Positions 17,574 to 25,977 of a stretch of 64,000 bases of DNA are shown here, piece after piece. Position 1 is the first letter of the stretch. Every line of letters begins with the position of its first letter. Source of the DNA: Flavobacterium tagetis (GTDB taxonomy: Bacteria; Bacteroidota; Bacteroidia; Flavobacteriales; Flavobacteriaceae). Location: the NCBI RefSeq assembly GCF_016735615.1, contig NZ_JAERSF010000003.1, forward strand, positions 434,001 through 498,000, written 5' to 3'. The notes under the pieces were generated by a model. It saw nothing but the letters and a program-made list of their open reading frames with translations. It was not told the DNA's origin and searched no databases. Made by a program: the position numbers and the translations under genes.

Positions 17574-18815
17574 ATGAGAAGGAAATTATACTTTAAATAT
17601 ATTGGAATCTTGTCCTTTATAACAGCACAGGCACAGACCTTGACAATTGATCAAAGTTATCAGTTGGCTGTTGAGAATTATCCTTTAATAAAACAATATG
17701 AACTTATTGAAAAAAGTAAAGAATATACTTTGAGTAATGCCAATAAAGCATATTTGCCACAAATAAGTCTAACCGCAATTGAAGGATATGTTTTTGGAGA
17801 TTTTCCAACCTTGGGAAGTTCAGGAAGCGACAGCAAATTTAAATTTATTGGTCTCGGGCAAGTCAATCAGACGATTTGGGATGGAGGAGCTACGAAAACA
17901 CAGAAAAAGATTATTGAGGCATCTTCAAACACAGATAAAGCTTCTGTAGAAGTCTCACTTTACGATTTACGTTCTCGCGTAAATCAGCTTTATTTCGGCG
18001 TATTGCTTATTGACGAGCAATTGAAGCAGCTTCAAATTCAAAATGCCATTATTGCCAATAATATTGATAAGGTTAAAAAACTTCACGAAAATGGTTTGGT
18101 ATACAAAACGGATGTTGATGAAATGAAAGCTGAACAGCTTAATCTCAGCAGACAGAAAAAAGATTTTGAGTATACTAAGAAAGGTTATCAAACCATGCTT
18201 TCTTATTTGATTGGTAAAAACATCAGTCAAGAAAAATTTGGGAAACCTTTCAATTCTTCTAGTCTTGACACCATTATCAAACGTCCTGAACAATTGCTTT
18301 TTGCCAGCCAGCGAAATCTGGTAAACGCACAATCCGAAATGCAGAAAGTTAGTCTTATGCCTAAAGTTGGATTACTTGGCGCAGGCGTAGTTTTGGCGCC
18401 GGGAATTAATTTGGGAGCCAATAAAATTTCTACGGTTGGAGTGGCTGGAGTAAGTGTCGGGTGGGATATAAAAGGTTTGTACAAAAATTCAAATGAAAAA
18501 CAGCTGACACAGCAGAATTTGAAAAAAATAGAAGTTCAGAAAGAGACATTTTTATTTAATACAAGATTTCAAATGAATCAAAAAACGGCTGATATTGAAC
18601 GACAGAAAGCCATTTTGAAAGATGATGATGAAATTGTAAAACTTCGTCAGACTATTCGCGAAGGATATCAGCTGAAATATGACACTGGCGCTGGCCCGCT
18701 GATAGATTTATTGAATGCAACTGAAAAAGAAGGAAATGCACGTGCAGAAAAAGCATTGCATGAAATTCAGTTGCTTATGGCAGAATACGAGTATCAAACA
18801 ATCAAAGGAAATTAA
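17574..18815 (+). CDS. TolC family outer-membrane efflux protein
   Basis: The 413-residue precursor starts with a short signal sequence ending in TAQAQ. It has the two-fold TolC layout: LTIDQSYQLAVENYPLIKQYE and later a second repeat with long heptad-like coils (KLHENGLVYKTDVDEMKAEQLNLSRQK). Family members form the trimeric outer-membrane duct through which substrates leave. It is flanked by the regulator and the periplasmic adaptor gene, 11 bases before the latter. The gene is somewhat short for the family, as many Bacteroidota OEPs are. Confidence 0.9.
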   Translation: MRRKLYFKYIGILSFITAQAQTLTIDQSYQLAVENYPLIKQYELIEKSKEYTLSNANKAYLPQISLTAIEGYVFGDFPTLGSSGSDSKFKFIGLGQVNQTIWDGGATKTQKKIIEASSNTDKASVEVSLYDLRSRVNQLYFGVLLIDEQLKQLQIQNAIIANNIDKVKKLHENGLVYKTDVDEMKAEQLNLSRQKKDFEYTKKGYQTMLSYLIGKNISQEKFGKPFNSSSLDTIIKRPEQLLFASQRNLVNAQSEMQKVSLMPKVGLLGAGVVLAPGINLGANKISTVGVAGVSVGWDIKGLYKNSNEKQLTQQNLKKIEVQKETFLFNTRFQMNQKTADIERQKAILKDDDEIVKLRQTIREGYQLKYDTGAGPLIDLLNATEKEGNARAEKALHEIQLLMAEYEYQTIKGN

Positions 18816-18826
18816 TACTATACACT

Positions 18827-19729
18827 ATGAAAAAGATAAAGCTTTTATATTTTCTTATTCCAGCAATATTCATGTTCTCATGCAATAATAAAGAAAATGA
18901 TTTTGATGCTTCGGGGTCTTTTGAAGCTGTTGAAACCATTCTGTCAGCAGAAGCAAATGGTCAGATTTTACAATTGAATGTAGAAGAAGGCCAGCAATTA
19001 GAAGCAGGACAAAAAGTAGGTTTTATAGACAGTACGCAGCTTGCTATTAATAAAATGCAATTGCGTCAGAACGAAAAAGCAATTCTGAGCGGAAGGCCGC
19101 AGATACAAATACAGACTGAAAGTTTAAAAAGACAGCTTGACAACGCCGTTTTAGATCGTAATAGAACTGAAAAATTGGTAAAAGGCGGAGTCGCTTCTCA
19201 AAAACAATTGGATGATATAAATTCTAAAGTTGCCGCTTTACAGGCTCAGATTAAAGCTCAAAAAAGTTCGTTGGAAACCACAACTGAAAATTTAACTCAG
19301 CAGGGAAATACAGTTGGAGTTCAGTTAAAAGGAATTGAAGATCAATTGAATAAAAGTATGATTGTTAATCCGATTAAAGGAACGGTCTTGACAAAATATG
19401 CAGAACAATATGAAATGGCAGTAATTGGAAAACCGCTTTATAAAATCGCTAATCTTGAAACACTTGATTTGAGAGCCTATATTACAGGAACCCAATTGCC
19501 ACAAATTAAAATTGGGCAGCAGGTTAAAGTGCGTATAGATGAAGGCGAGAAGAAATACAAAGAATATCAAGGAACAATTGCTTGGATTTCAGATAAATCA
19601 GAGTTTTCTCCAAAAACAATTCCGACCAAAGATGAAAGAGCCAATTTGGTTTACGCCATAAAAGTAAGGGTGAAAAATGATGGTTATCTGAAAATTGGTA
19701 TGTACGGAGAAGTACTTTGGTCAAAATAA
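18827..19729 (+). CDS. HlyD-family periplasmic adaptor lipoprotein
   Basis: The 300-residue product has a lipoprotein signal (FLIPAIFMFSC, lipobox Cys at residue 19), so it is probably anchored to a membrane facing the periplasm. A lipoyl-like half GQILQLNVEEGQQLEAGQ is followed by a coiled-coil hairpin (about residues 85-160) and a second half with KGTVLTKYAEQYEMAVIGKPLYKIAN. The pattern is that of YbhG-type adaptors, bridging the ABC permeases to the TolC duct. It lies 11 bases from the first ATPase gene. Confidence 0.9.
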   Translation: MKKIKLLYFLIPAIFMFSCNNKENDFDASGSFEAVETILSAEANGQILQLNVEEGQQLEAGQKVGFIDSTQLAINKMQLRQNEKAILSGRPQIQIQTESLKRQLDNAVLDRNRTEKLVKGGVASQKQLDDINSKVAALQAQIKAQKSSLETTTENLTQQGNTVGVQLKGIEDQLNKSMIVNPIKGTVLTKYAEQYEMAVIGKPLYKIANLETLDLRAYITGTQLPQIKIGQQVKVRIDEGEKKYKEYQGTIAWISDKSEFSPKTIPTKDERANLVYAIKVRVKNDGYLKIGMYGEVLWSK

Positions 19730-19740
19730 AACAATAGTTT

Positions 19741-20691
19741 ATGCCTTCAGTTACATTAAAAAATATTACTAAAAAGTATGGTGATTTTGTCGCTGTAGAT
19801 GAGGTGTCTTTTGAAGTGCAGAAAGGAGAACTTTTTGGATTAATTGGTCCCGATGGCGCTGGAAAAACTTCCATTTTCAGAATCTTAACGACATTGCTTC
19901 TTGCCGATGGCGGAACAGCTTCTGTTGAAGGGCATGATGTTGTAAATGGATTTCAGGAAATTAGAAATAAAGTTGGCTATATGCCTGGAAAATTCTCCTT
20001 GTATCAGGACTTGACAGTAAAAGAAAATCTCGAGTTTTTTGCCACTATTTTTGGAACTACAATCGAGGAGAATTATGAATTGATCAAAGATATTTACGAT
20101 CAGATAAAACCTTTTAACGACAGACGTGCTGGAAAACTTTCTGGAGGAATGAAACAGAAACTGGCTTTATGCTGCGCACTGATTCATAAACCCGAGATTT
20201 TATTTTTGGACGAACCTACAACCGGTGTCGATGTGGTTTCTCGAAGTGAATTTTGGGAAATGCTGGCAAAACTTAAAAAGCAAAATATCACAATCGTAGT
20301 TTCGACTCCTTACATGGATGAAGCAAAATTATGTGACCGAATTGCTCTAATCCAAAACGGAAAAATAATGAGTGTTGATGAACCGCAGGAAATTATAAAC
20401 CGTTTTCCTAAAATGCTTTTTGCCGTAAAAGCAAAGAATATTTATAAGCTTTTACAAAATCTTAGAACCGAAAAAGAGGTGGAGAACTGTGATGCATTTG
20501 GAGAATTTCTTCATTTAACATTAGTCTCAGAACAACCAGATGTAGAGAAAGTAAAAGCGATTGCACAAAAATACAATCCCGAAGATTTAGAAGTAAAAAA
20601 AATAGAACCTACAATCGAAGACAGTTTTATTCGTCTAATGCGGGAACAAAACCATTTCAATGAACCAAAAGAAATGCTGAATGGAAAATAA
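19741..20691 (+). CDS. ABC transporter ATP-binding protein (first of two)
   Basis: The 316-residue cytosolic ATPase has Walker A GLIGPDGAGKTS, signature LSGGMKQKLAL, Walker B ILFLDEPTTGVD and an H-loop region where VVSTPYMDEA replaces the usual His, having Pro-Tyr after Thr. The last 100 residues form a DrrA-type C-terminal domain. In E. coli YbhF two such domains are fused in one chain; here they are separate genes overlapping by 11 bases. Lack of the switch His suggests this may be the less active of the two sites. Confidence 0.92.
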   Translation: MPSVTLKNITKKYGDFVAVDEVSFEVQKGELFGLIGPDGAGKTSIFRILTTLLLADGGTASVEGHDVVNGFQEIRNKVGYMPGKFSLYQDLTVKENLEFFATIFGTTIEENYELIKDIYDQIKPFNDRRAGKLSGGMKQKLALCCALIHKPEILFLDEPTTGVDVVSRSEFWEMLAKLKKQNITIVVSTPYMDEAKLCDRIALIQNGKIMSVDEPQEIINRFPKMLFAVKAKNIYKLLQNLRTEKEVENCDAFGEFLHLTLVSEQPDVEKVKAIAQKYNPEDLEVKKIEPTIEDSFIRLMREQNHFNEPKEMLNGK

Positions 20692-21424
20692 AGCTATAAT
20701 TTGTAAAGACCTAACGAAACAGTTTGGTGATTTCAAAGCGGTTGACAAAATTAGCTTTGAAGTGAGCGAAGGCGAAATTTTTGGTTTTTTGGGAGCTAAT
20801 GGAGCAGGAAAAACAACAGCCATGCGAATTCTCTGCGGACTTTCTTTTCCTACTTCTGGAGAAGCCAGTGTAGCAGGTTTTGATGTGTATAGACAGCAGG
20901 AAAAAATTAAAAAGAATATTGGTTATATGAGTCAGAAGTTTTCGCTGTATGACAATCTGACTATTTTGGAAAATATTGAATTTTTTGCGGGAGTTTATGG
21001 CGTTTTCAGACCTGAAATAAAAGAAAGAAGCAAGGATTTAGTTTCGGCTTTAGGTTTGGAGAAAGAAGCTAAAAAATTGGTTGGCGGTTTGCCTTTGGGT
21101 TGGAAACAGAAATTGGCTTTTTCTGTTGCCGTATTTCATCGTCCAAAAATTGTTTTTCTGGACGAACCTACAGGCGGTGTAGATCCGATAACGAGAAGAC
21201 AGTTTTGGGAAATGATTTACCAAGCGGCAGCCGACGGAATTACAGTTTTTGTCACTACACATTATATGGACGAAGCTGAATATTGTGACCGAATAAGCAT
21301 TATGGTTGACGGGCGCGTAGCTGCAATAGATTCTCCGACAGCCTTAAAAAAGCGCTTTAATGCGGTTTCTATGGATGAGGTTTTTTATGAACTGGCAAGA
21401 AATGCCCAAAGAACATCAGATTAG
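20681..21424 (+). CDS. ABC transporter ATP-binding protein (second of two)
   Basis: The 247-residue ATPase has Walker A GFLGANGAGKTTAMR, Walker B IVFLDEPTGGVDP and the switch His in VFVTTHYMDEA. Its signature region reads LVGGLPLGWKQKLAF in place of LSGGQ, a degenerate form like that in the second half of YbhF-type proteins. So this ATPase keeps the H-loop but has an altered signature, the reverse of its neighbour, which would give one canonical composite ATP site and one degenerate site in a heterodimer. Confidence 0.92.
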   Translation: MENKAIICKDLTKQFGDFKAVDKISFEVSEGEIFGFLGANGAGKTTAMRILCGLSFPTSGEASVAGFDVYRQQEKIKKNIGYMSQKFSLYDNLTILENIEFFAGVYGVFRPEIKERSKDLVSALGLEKEAKKLVGGLPLGWKQKLAFSVAVFHRPKIVFLDEPTGGVDPITRRQFWEMIYQAAADGITVFVTTHYMDEAEYCDRISIMVDGRVAAIDSPTALKKRFNAVSMDEVFYELARNAQRTSD

Positions 21425-21425
21425 T

Positions 21426-22532
21426 ATGAAAAGATTATTGGCTTTTATTCGAAAAGAATTTTATCATGTTTTTAGAGATCAAAGAACACTTTTGATTCTC
21501 TTTGGGCTTCCTGTTGTGCAGATTATTCTTTTTGGTTTTGCTTTGAGCAGTGAAGTCAAGAATATCGGGATCGCCATTCAGGATAATTCGCACGATATTC
21601 ATACTGAAAAAATGATACAAAAGATACAGTCCAGTTCTTATTTTCATGTAGAAAATCCAATCTTGAATTACACTGATGTTGAGAACAGATTTAAAGACGG
21701 AAGCATAAAATGCGCAGTCATTTTTCCGTCCAATTTTGGTTCTGATATTCAACGTCTTGGAGGAGCAAAAATTCAGGTAATTGCAGATGCATCAGATCCT
21801 AATACAGCGACAATAGTTACCAATTATTTGAACGCGATTATTAGAGATTATCAGCAGGAATTAAATCCGACAACGAAGTTAAATTATCAAATAGTTCCAG
21901 AATTGAGACAGCTTTATAATGAACAGCAGAACGGTTCGCTTAACTTTATTCCCGGCGTAATTGCCTTGATTTTTATGATTGTAAGTACAGCTTTGACTTC
22001 GGTTTCTGTTGTGCGTGAAAAAGAATTGGGAACGATGGAAATTTTGCTTGTATCGCCTTTCAAACCCATCATGGTTTTAATCGCAAAAGCAATTCCGTAT
22101 TTAGTGCTTTCCATAATTAATTTTGTTATTATTATATTTCTTTCAGTATATCTGCTAGATGTCGAGATTAAAGGAAGTTTTCTGCTTCTTTTTGCCGAAA
22201 GTATTTTGTTTATCATTACTTGTCTTTCTCTAGGTTTGCTTATTTCAAATGTAACCGATTCACAACAGACTGCTATGTTAATATCCATGATGGGAATGAT
22301 GCTTCCGACTTTACTGCTTACAGGATTTATGTTTCCGTTAGAAAATATGCCTTGGATATTTCAAGCTATTTCTCATTTAATTCCATCCCATTATTATTAT
22401 ATCATTGTAAAAGCTGTAATGCTCAAAGGTTTAGGCTTTTCTTATATCTGGAAGGAAACTTTAATACTTGTTGTAATGACGATTCTTCTGCTGACGATTT
22501 CTTTGAAAAAATTTAAAATTAGATTGTCATGA
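21426..22532 (+). CDS. ABC-2 type permease (first of two)
   Basis: The protein of about 368 residues starts at the ATG at 21426, directly after the stop of the ATPase gene. A longer frame open upstream overlaps that ATPase and is not used. Architecture is ABC2_membrane_3: N-terminal helix (TLLILFGLPVVQIILFGFAL), a periplasmic domain of about 130 residues, then five helices with the VREKELGTMEILLVSPFKP loop that docks the ATPase. It should pair with the next gene as the membrane core of the exporter. Confidence 0.92.
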   Translation: MKRLLAFIRKEFYHVFRDQRTLLILFGLPVVQIILFGFALSSEVKNIGIAIQDNSHDIHTEKMIQKIQSSSYFHVENPILNYTDVENRFKDGSIKCAVIFPSNFGSDIQRLGGAKIQVIADASDPNTATIVTNYLNAIIRDYQQELNPTTKLNYQIVPELRQLYNEQQNGSLNFIPGVIALIFMIVSTALTSVSVVREKELGTMEILLVSPFKPIMVLIAKAIPYLVLSIINFVIIIFLSVYLLDVEIKGSFLLLFAESILFIITCLSLGLLISNVTDSQQTAMLISMMGMMLPTLLLTGFMFPLENMPWIFQAISHLIPSHYYYIIVKAVMLKGLGFSYIWKETLILVVMTILLLTISLKKFKIRLS

Positions 22533-23653
22533 AAGTGCTGGGTTTTATATTACAGAAAGAATTTCGCCAGATATTTCGAGACAAAACGATATTGGCTATG
22601 ATGTTTTTTGTTCCGATTTTTCAGCTCATTATTTTGCCTTTAGCGGCTAATTTTGAAGTGAAAAGCGTAAATATTGTTTATGTCGATCACGATCATAGTT
22701 CGTATTCGCAAAAACTAATTAATAAAATTGGTTCTTCTGGATATTTCCATATTGTTGGAGCTCCAGCTTCTTATTTAGAAGGCTTGAAATTTATTGAAAG
22801 AGCAGATGCTGACTTAATTCTAGAAATTCCTTCTGGGTTTGAACGCAATTTGGTAAGAGAAGGCAGTCAGAAAGTAAATATTGCGGCAGACGCCATTAAC
22901 GGAACCAAATCGAATATTGGAAATGCTTATCTCAATGTTGTGCTGGCAGATTTTAGTAATGATTTGGATATACGATTTAAACTAACGCCACAATCGGCTT
23001 CAGCAGCACCTTCATTAATTACTTTGACAAGCACAAATTGGTACAATCCAAGAGCGGAATATAAATATTATATGGTTCCAGGTATTTTGGTTTTATTGCT
23101 CACTTTGATCGGAGGATTTATTACAGCATTGAATATTGTAAAAGAAAAAGAAATAGGAACAATCGAACAGATTAATGTAACGCCAATTCAAAAATGGCAG
23201 TTCATTCTCGGCAAACTTATTCCGTTTTGGATTGTCGGAATGACTGTATTTACAGTTGGCCTTATTGTAATGTATCTGATTTACGGAATATATCCTTTGG
23301 GAAGTTTTGCAGTGCTATATCTTTTTGCAGGAGTTTATCTAACCGCCTTATTAGGATTAGGACTTTTGATTTCGACATTTGCTGATACGCAATTGCAAGC
23401 CATGTTTATTGCTTTTTTCTTTATGATGATTTTTATGCTGATGAGCGGTTTCTTTACTAGTACCGACAGCATGCCGAATTGGGCAAGAACCATTTCAGAA
23501 TTTACTCCTGTAACTCATTTTATAAAAGTAGTCCGGCTTATTGTTCTAAAAGGAAGCGGTCTGCAAGAAGTTGGAAGAGAGCTTTTATACTTATTAATTT
23601 TTGCTGTTGTTTTGAATTCATTGGCGATTTATAATTATAGAAAAACGAGTTAA
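22529..23653 (+). CDS. ABC-2 type permease (second of two)
   Basis: The 374-residue permease overlaps the preceding one by four bases (ATGA), indicating translational coupling. It has the same layout: a first helix with FVPIFQLIILPLAANF, a large periplasmic part, five further helices and the coupling-loop motif VKEKEIGTIEQINVTPI. It is the last gene of the operon. No clear intrinsic terminator was seen in the 250 bases downstream. Confidence 0.92.
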   Translation: MKVLGFILQKEFRQIFRDKTILAMMFFVPIFQLIILPLAANFEVKSVNIVYVDHDHSSYSQKLINKIGSSGYFHIVGAPASYLEGLKFIERADADLILEIPSGFERNLVREGSQKVNIAADAINGTKSNIGNAYLNVVLADFSNDLDIRFKLTPQSASAAPSLITLTSTNWYNPRAEYKYYMVPGILVLLLTLIGGFITALNIVKEKEIGTIEQINVTPIQKWQFILGKLIPFWIVGMTVFTVGLIVMYLIYGIYPLGSFAVLYLFAGVYLTALLGLGLLISTFADTQLQAMFIAFFFMMIFMLMSGFFTSTDSMPNWARTISEFTPVTHFIKVVRLIVLKGSGLQEVGRELLYLLIFAVVLNSLAIYNYRKTS

Positions 23654-23834
23654 ATGAATTTTAAGACTTTTTTATCAATAGTAAGGTCTTCTTTGGCAAG
23701 AAATGTTATAGAAAAACATTGAAAAATAATATCTTTTGATTTTAATTTATAAGAAAAAAATGGTAAATTTTTAACGTATGTGCTTGTTTGTTAGTGTTTT
23801 ATATTTTTCTGTTTGCATGTTGTTGTATTGCAGT

Positions 23835-23878
23835 ACGGGAAACCGTATTTAAACCATAATTTAAAAGACTACTTTTGC
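23835..23878 (+). promoter_or_regulatory. Inverted repeat plus -7 box upstream of the large surface-protein cluster
   Basis: TACGG (23835-23839) and CCGTA (23844-23848) flank GAAA, a 14-bp palindromic site. 22 bases further on, TACTTTTG (23871-23878) matches the -7 consensus TAnnTTTG, 28 bases before the ATG at 23907. The palindrome thus sits where the -33 element should be, as expected for an activator site or an alternative promoter. No other copy of it was noticed in the window. Confidence 0.6.
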
Positions 23879-23906
23879 TTTTTTAACATGGAAATAATTA
23901 TATCTT

Positions 23907-25973
23907 ATGTCCCCAAATAAGTTTATTTTTTTCTTTTTATTATTCATATCGGTATCCTATTCACAGACTAAACGTGCTGTTGTAATGGTCAATGCCAGAG
24001 CGCAAAAAGATAAAATTTTAATTCGCTGGGCTGTTAATTCTGCAGCAGAATGGCAGAAAGCAAATAAAAAAGGGTTTATAATTACCAGGAGTACGATCTT
24101 GCGTGATGGTAATGTGTTACCTAATCCAGAAAAAATACTTCTTACTTCTAAACCATTAACTCCCGAACCATTAGATTCTTGGCTTGACTTTGTTCAGAAA
24201 GACAATAATGCGGCCATTATTGCACAATCTATTTATGGCGATAGTTTTGAAGTGACAGATGCAAAAGAAGGCGATTTAGCCAAAATAGTAAATATGGCTG
24301 ACGAGCTGGATCAGCGTTATACTTTTGCTTTATATGCTGCAGACATGAGCTTCGAGGGTGCTCTAAAAGCTGGTTGGGGCTATGTTGATACCAATGTAAA
24401 ACCGAATGAAGTTTATGCTTATCAAGTAAAGGTATTTGAAAGTCCTCAGGTAAAAGAATCCTCTTACATGATTGGTCTAAAAGATTATACCGCTCTGCCT
24501 GCCCCAACAGATTTTATAGCGATTCCAGATGATAGAAAAGTATTGCTTTCTTGGGATTATGAAACCTTCAAAAGAATTTATACCTCGTATATGGTAGAGA
24601 AATCTTCGGATGGAATCAATTATACGCCAATATCAGGTACAGCGCTTGTTAACTTAAACGATAAAGACGAAAATCCAGCGAAAAACATGTATTATGTTGA
24701 TACGCTGAGTGTAAATGACAAAATTTATCATTATAGATTATATGGTATAACTTCGTTTGGCGAAAAAGGAGAATATACCAAACCTATTACAGCGACGGGT
24801 GTTGCCGCTATAGTAACTCCTGCAAGATTGGTCGATTATGCTATTATAAATTCTAATGAAGTTAATCTTGAGTGGGATTATCCAAAAGAATCTGAAGGTT
24901 TCATTCAAGGTTATGAAATTAATTTAGCAAATAATGATAAAGGACCTTATAAGGTTGTTTCTAAACTTATTCCGCCATCTCAAAGAAAACTTAATTTTAA
25001 GGAGAATTTATATCCATCCAACTATTTTACAATTTCTGTTGTTGGAAAAAACAATCAGAGATTAACTTCTCAAAGCATGCTTGTGCAGCCTGTCGATTCT
25101 ATACCGCCAGCCAAACCAATTGGTTTAGAAGGAGTAATTGATAGTCTTGGAACGGTACGGCTAAAATGGAAACCAAATCTAGAAAAAGATTTACGCGGAT
25201 ATCGAATTTTAAAAGCAAACACCGAAGGTGAGGAGTTTGTAGATATTTATCATCAATCTTATATCGGTACAGAGTATAAAGACAGCGTGAGCTTAAAAAT
25301 GACCAACAGCAAAGTCTATTATAGAATTGCCGCAGAAGACATGCGTTTTAATGTTTCTGAGCCTTCTGATATTTTAATTTTAGATAAACCCGATAAAATT
25401 CCTCCCGCTGCTCCAATTTTCAAGGATTACGATAATAAAGACGGTAAAGTACATTTGAAATGGATACGAAGCTATAGCGAAGATGTTGTTGCTCACAGTT
25501 TAAGAAGAAGAGAAAAAGGTCAGGAAAAATGGCTAGAAATTAAACAAATCAACGATACTATTCAGGAATTTACAGATGATAGGGTTGAGAATAGAAAGAC
25601 TTATCAATATGCCATTTTAGCTAAAGATAAAAGCAATCTTTGGTCATCACTAGATCATTCTACCATAACCGTTAATGTGCTAAACTTTACGCCTGTAAAG
25701 GTTATTACATTTTTGCAGGGAACTGCAGATAGAGAAAATAAAAAAATAGTACTTTCTTGGGATTATACAAAAAATAAAGGCAAAGTTTTAGGACTTAGCA
25801 TTTATAAAAATGAAAAAGGAATTCCTCCAACTTTATGGAAGGAATTGAATGGAAATATTTTCACTTTAGAAGATAAAAACCTAAGTATTAATAAAGAATA
25901 CGAATACCACTTAGTACCAAATCTAGAAAGTGACAGTCCTGCAAAAGCAGAGACTTTAACGGTTATTTATTAA
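23907..25973 (+). CDS. Exported multi-domain fibronectin type III protein, first gene of the cluster
   Basis: The 688-residue precursor has a signal peptide ending in VSYSQ. I see an N-terminal domain of about 190 residues with no family I recognise (TKRAVVMVNARAQKDKILIRW onward), then about five FN3-like domains, each with a KVLLSWDYE / VNLEWDYP / VRLKWKPN / VHLKWIRSY / IVLSWDYT strand and a Y-x-Y motif near the end. There is no T9SS sorting domain at the C-terminus, so it may stay in the periplasm or act with the outer membrane. Four bases separate it from the SprB-repeat gene, so they are co-expressed. Confidence 0.85.
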   Translation: MSPNKFIFFFLLFISVSYSQTKRAVVMVNARAQKDKILIRWAVNSAAEWQKANKKGFIITRSTILRDGNVLPNPEKILLTSKPLTPEPLDSWLDFVQKDNNAAIIAQSIYGDSFEVTDAKEGDLAKIVNMADELDQRYTFALYAADMSFEGALKAGWGYVDTNVKPNEVYAYQVKVFESPQVKESSYMIGLKDYTALPAPTDFIAIPDDRKVLLSWDYETFKRIYTSYMVEKSSDGINYTPISGTALVNLNDKDENPAKNMYYVDTLSVNDKIYHYRLYGITSFGEKGEYTKPITATGVAAIVTPARLVDYAIINSNEVNLEWDYPKESEGFIQGYEINLANNDKGPYKVVSKLIPPSQRKLNFKENLYPSNYFTISVVGKNNQRLTSQSMLVQPVDSIPPAKPIGLEGVIDSLGTVRLKWKPNLEKDLRGYRILKANTEGEEFVDIYHQSYIGTEYKDSVSLKMTNSKVYYRIAAEDMRFNVSEPSDILILDKPDKIPPAAPIFKDYDNKDGKVHLKWIRSYSEDVVAHSLRRREKGQEKWLEIKQINDTIQEFTDDRVENRKTYQYAILAKDKSNLWSSLDHSTITVNVLNFTPVKVITFLQGTADRENKKIVLSWDYTKNKGKVLGLSIYKNEKGIPPTLWKELNGNIFTLEDKNLSINKEYEYHLVPNLESDSPAKAETLTVIY

Positions 25974-25977
25974 GCCT

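Noticed and set aside
21360..21425. 22-codon extension of the first permease
   Set aside because: It overlaps the end of the ATPase gene and adds a non-membrane segment; the ATG immediately after the ATPase stop is a natural start.
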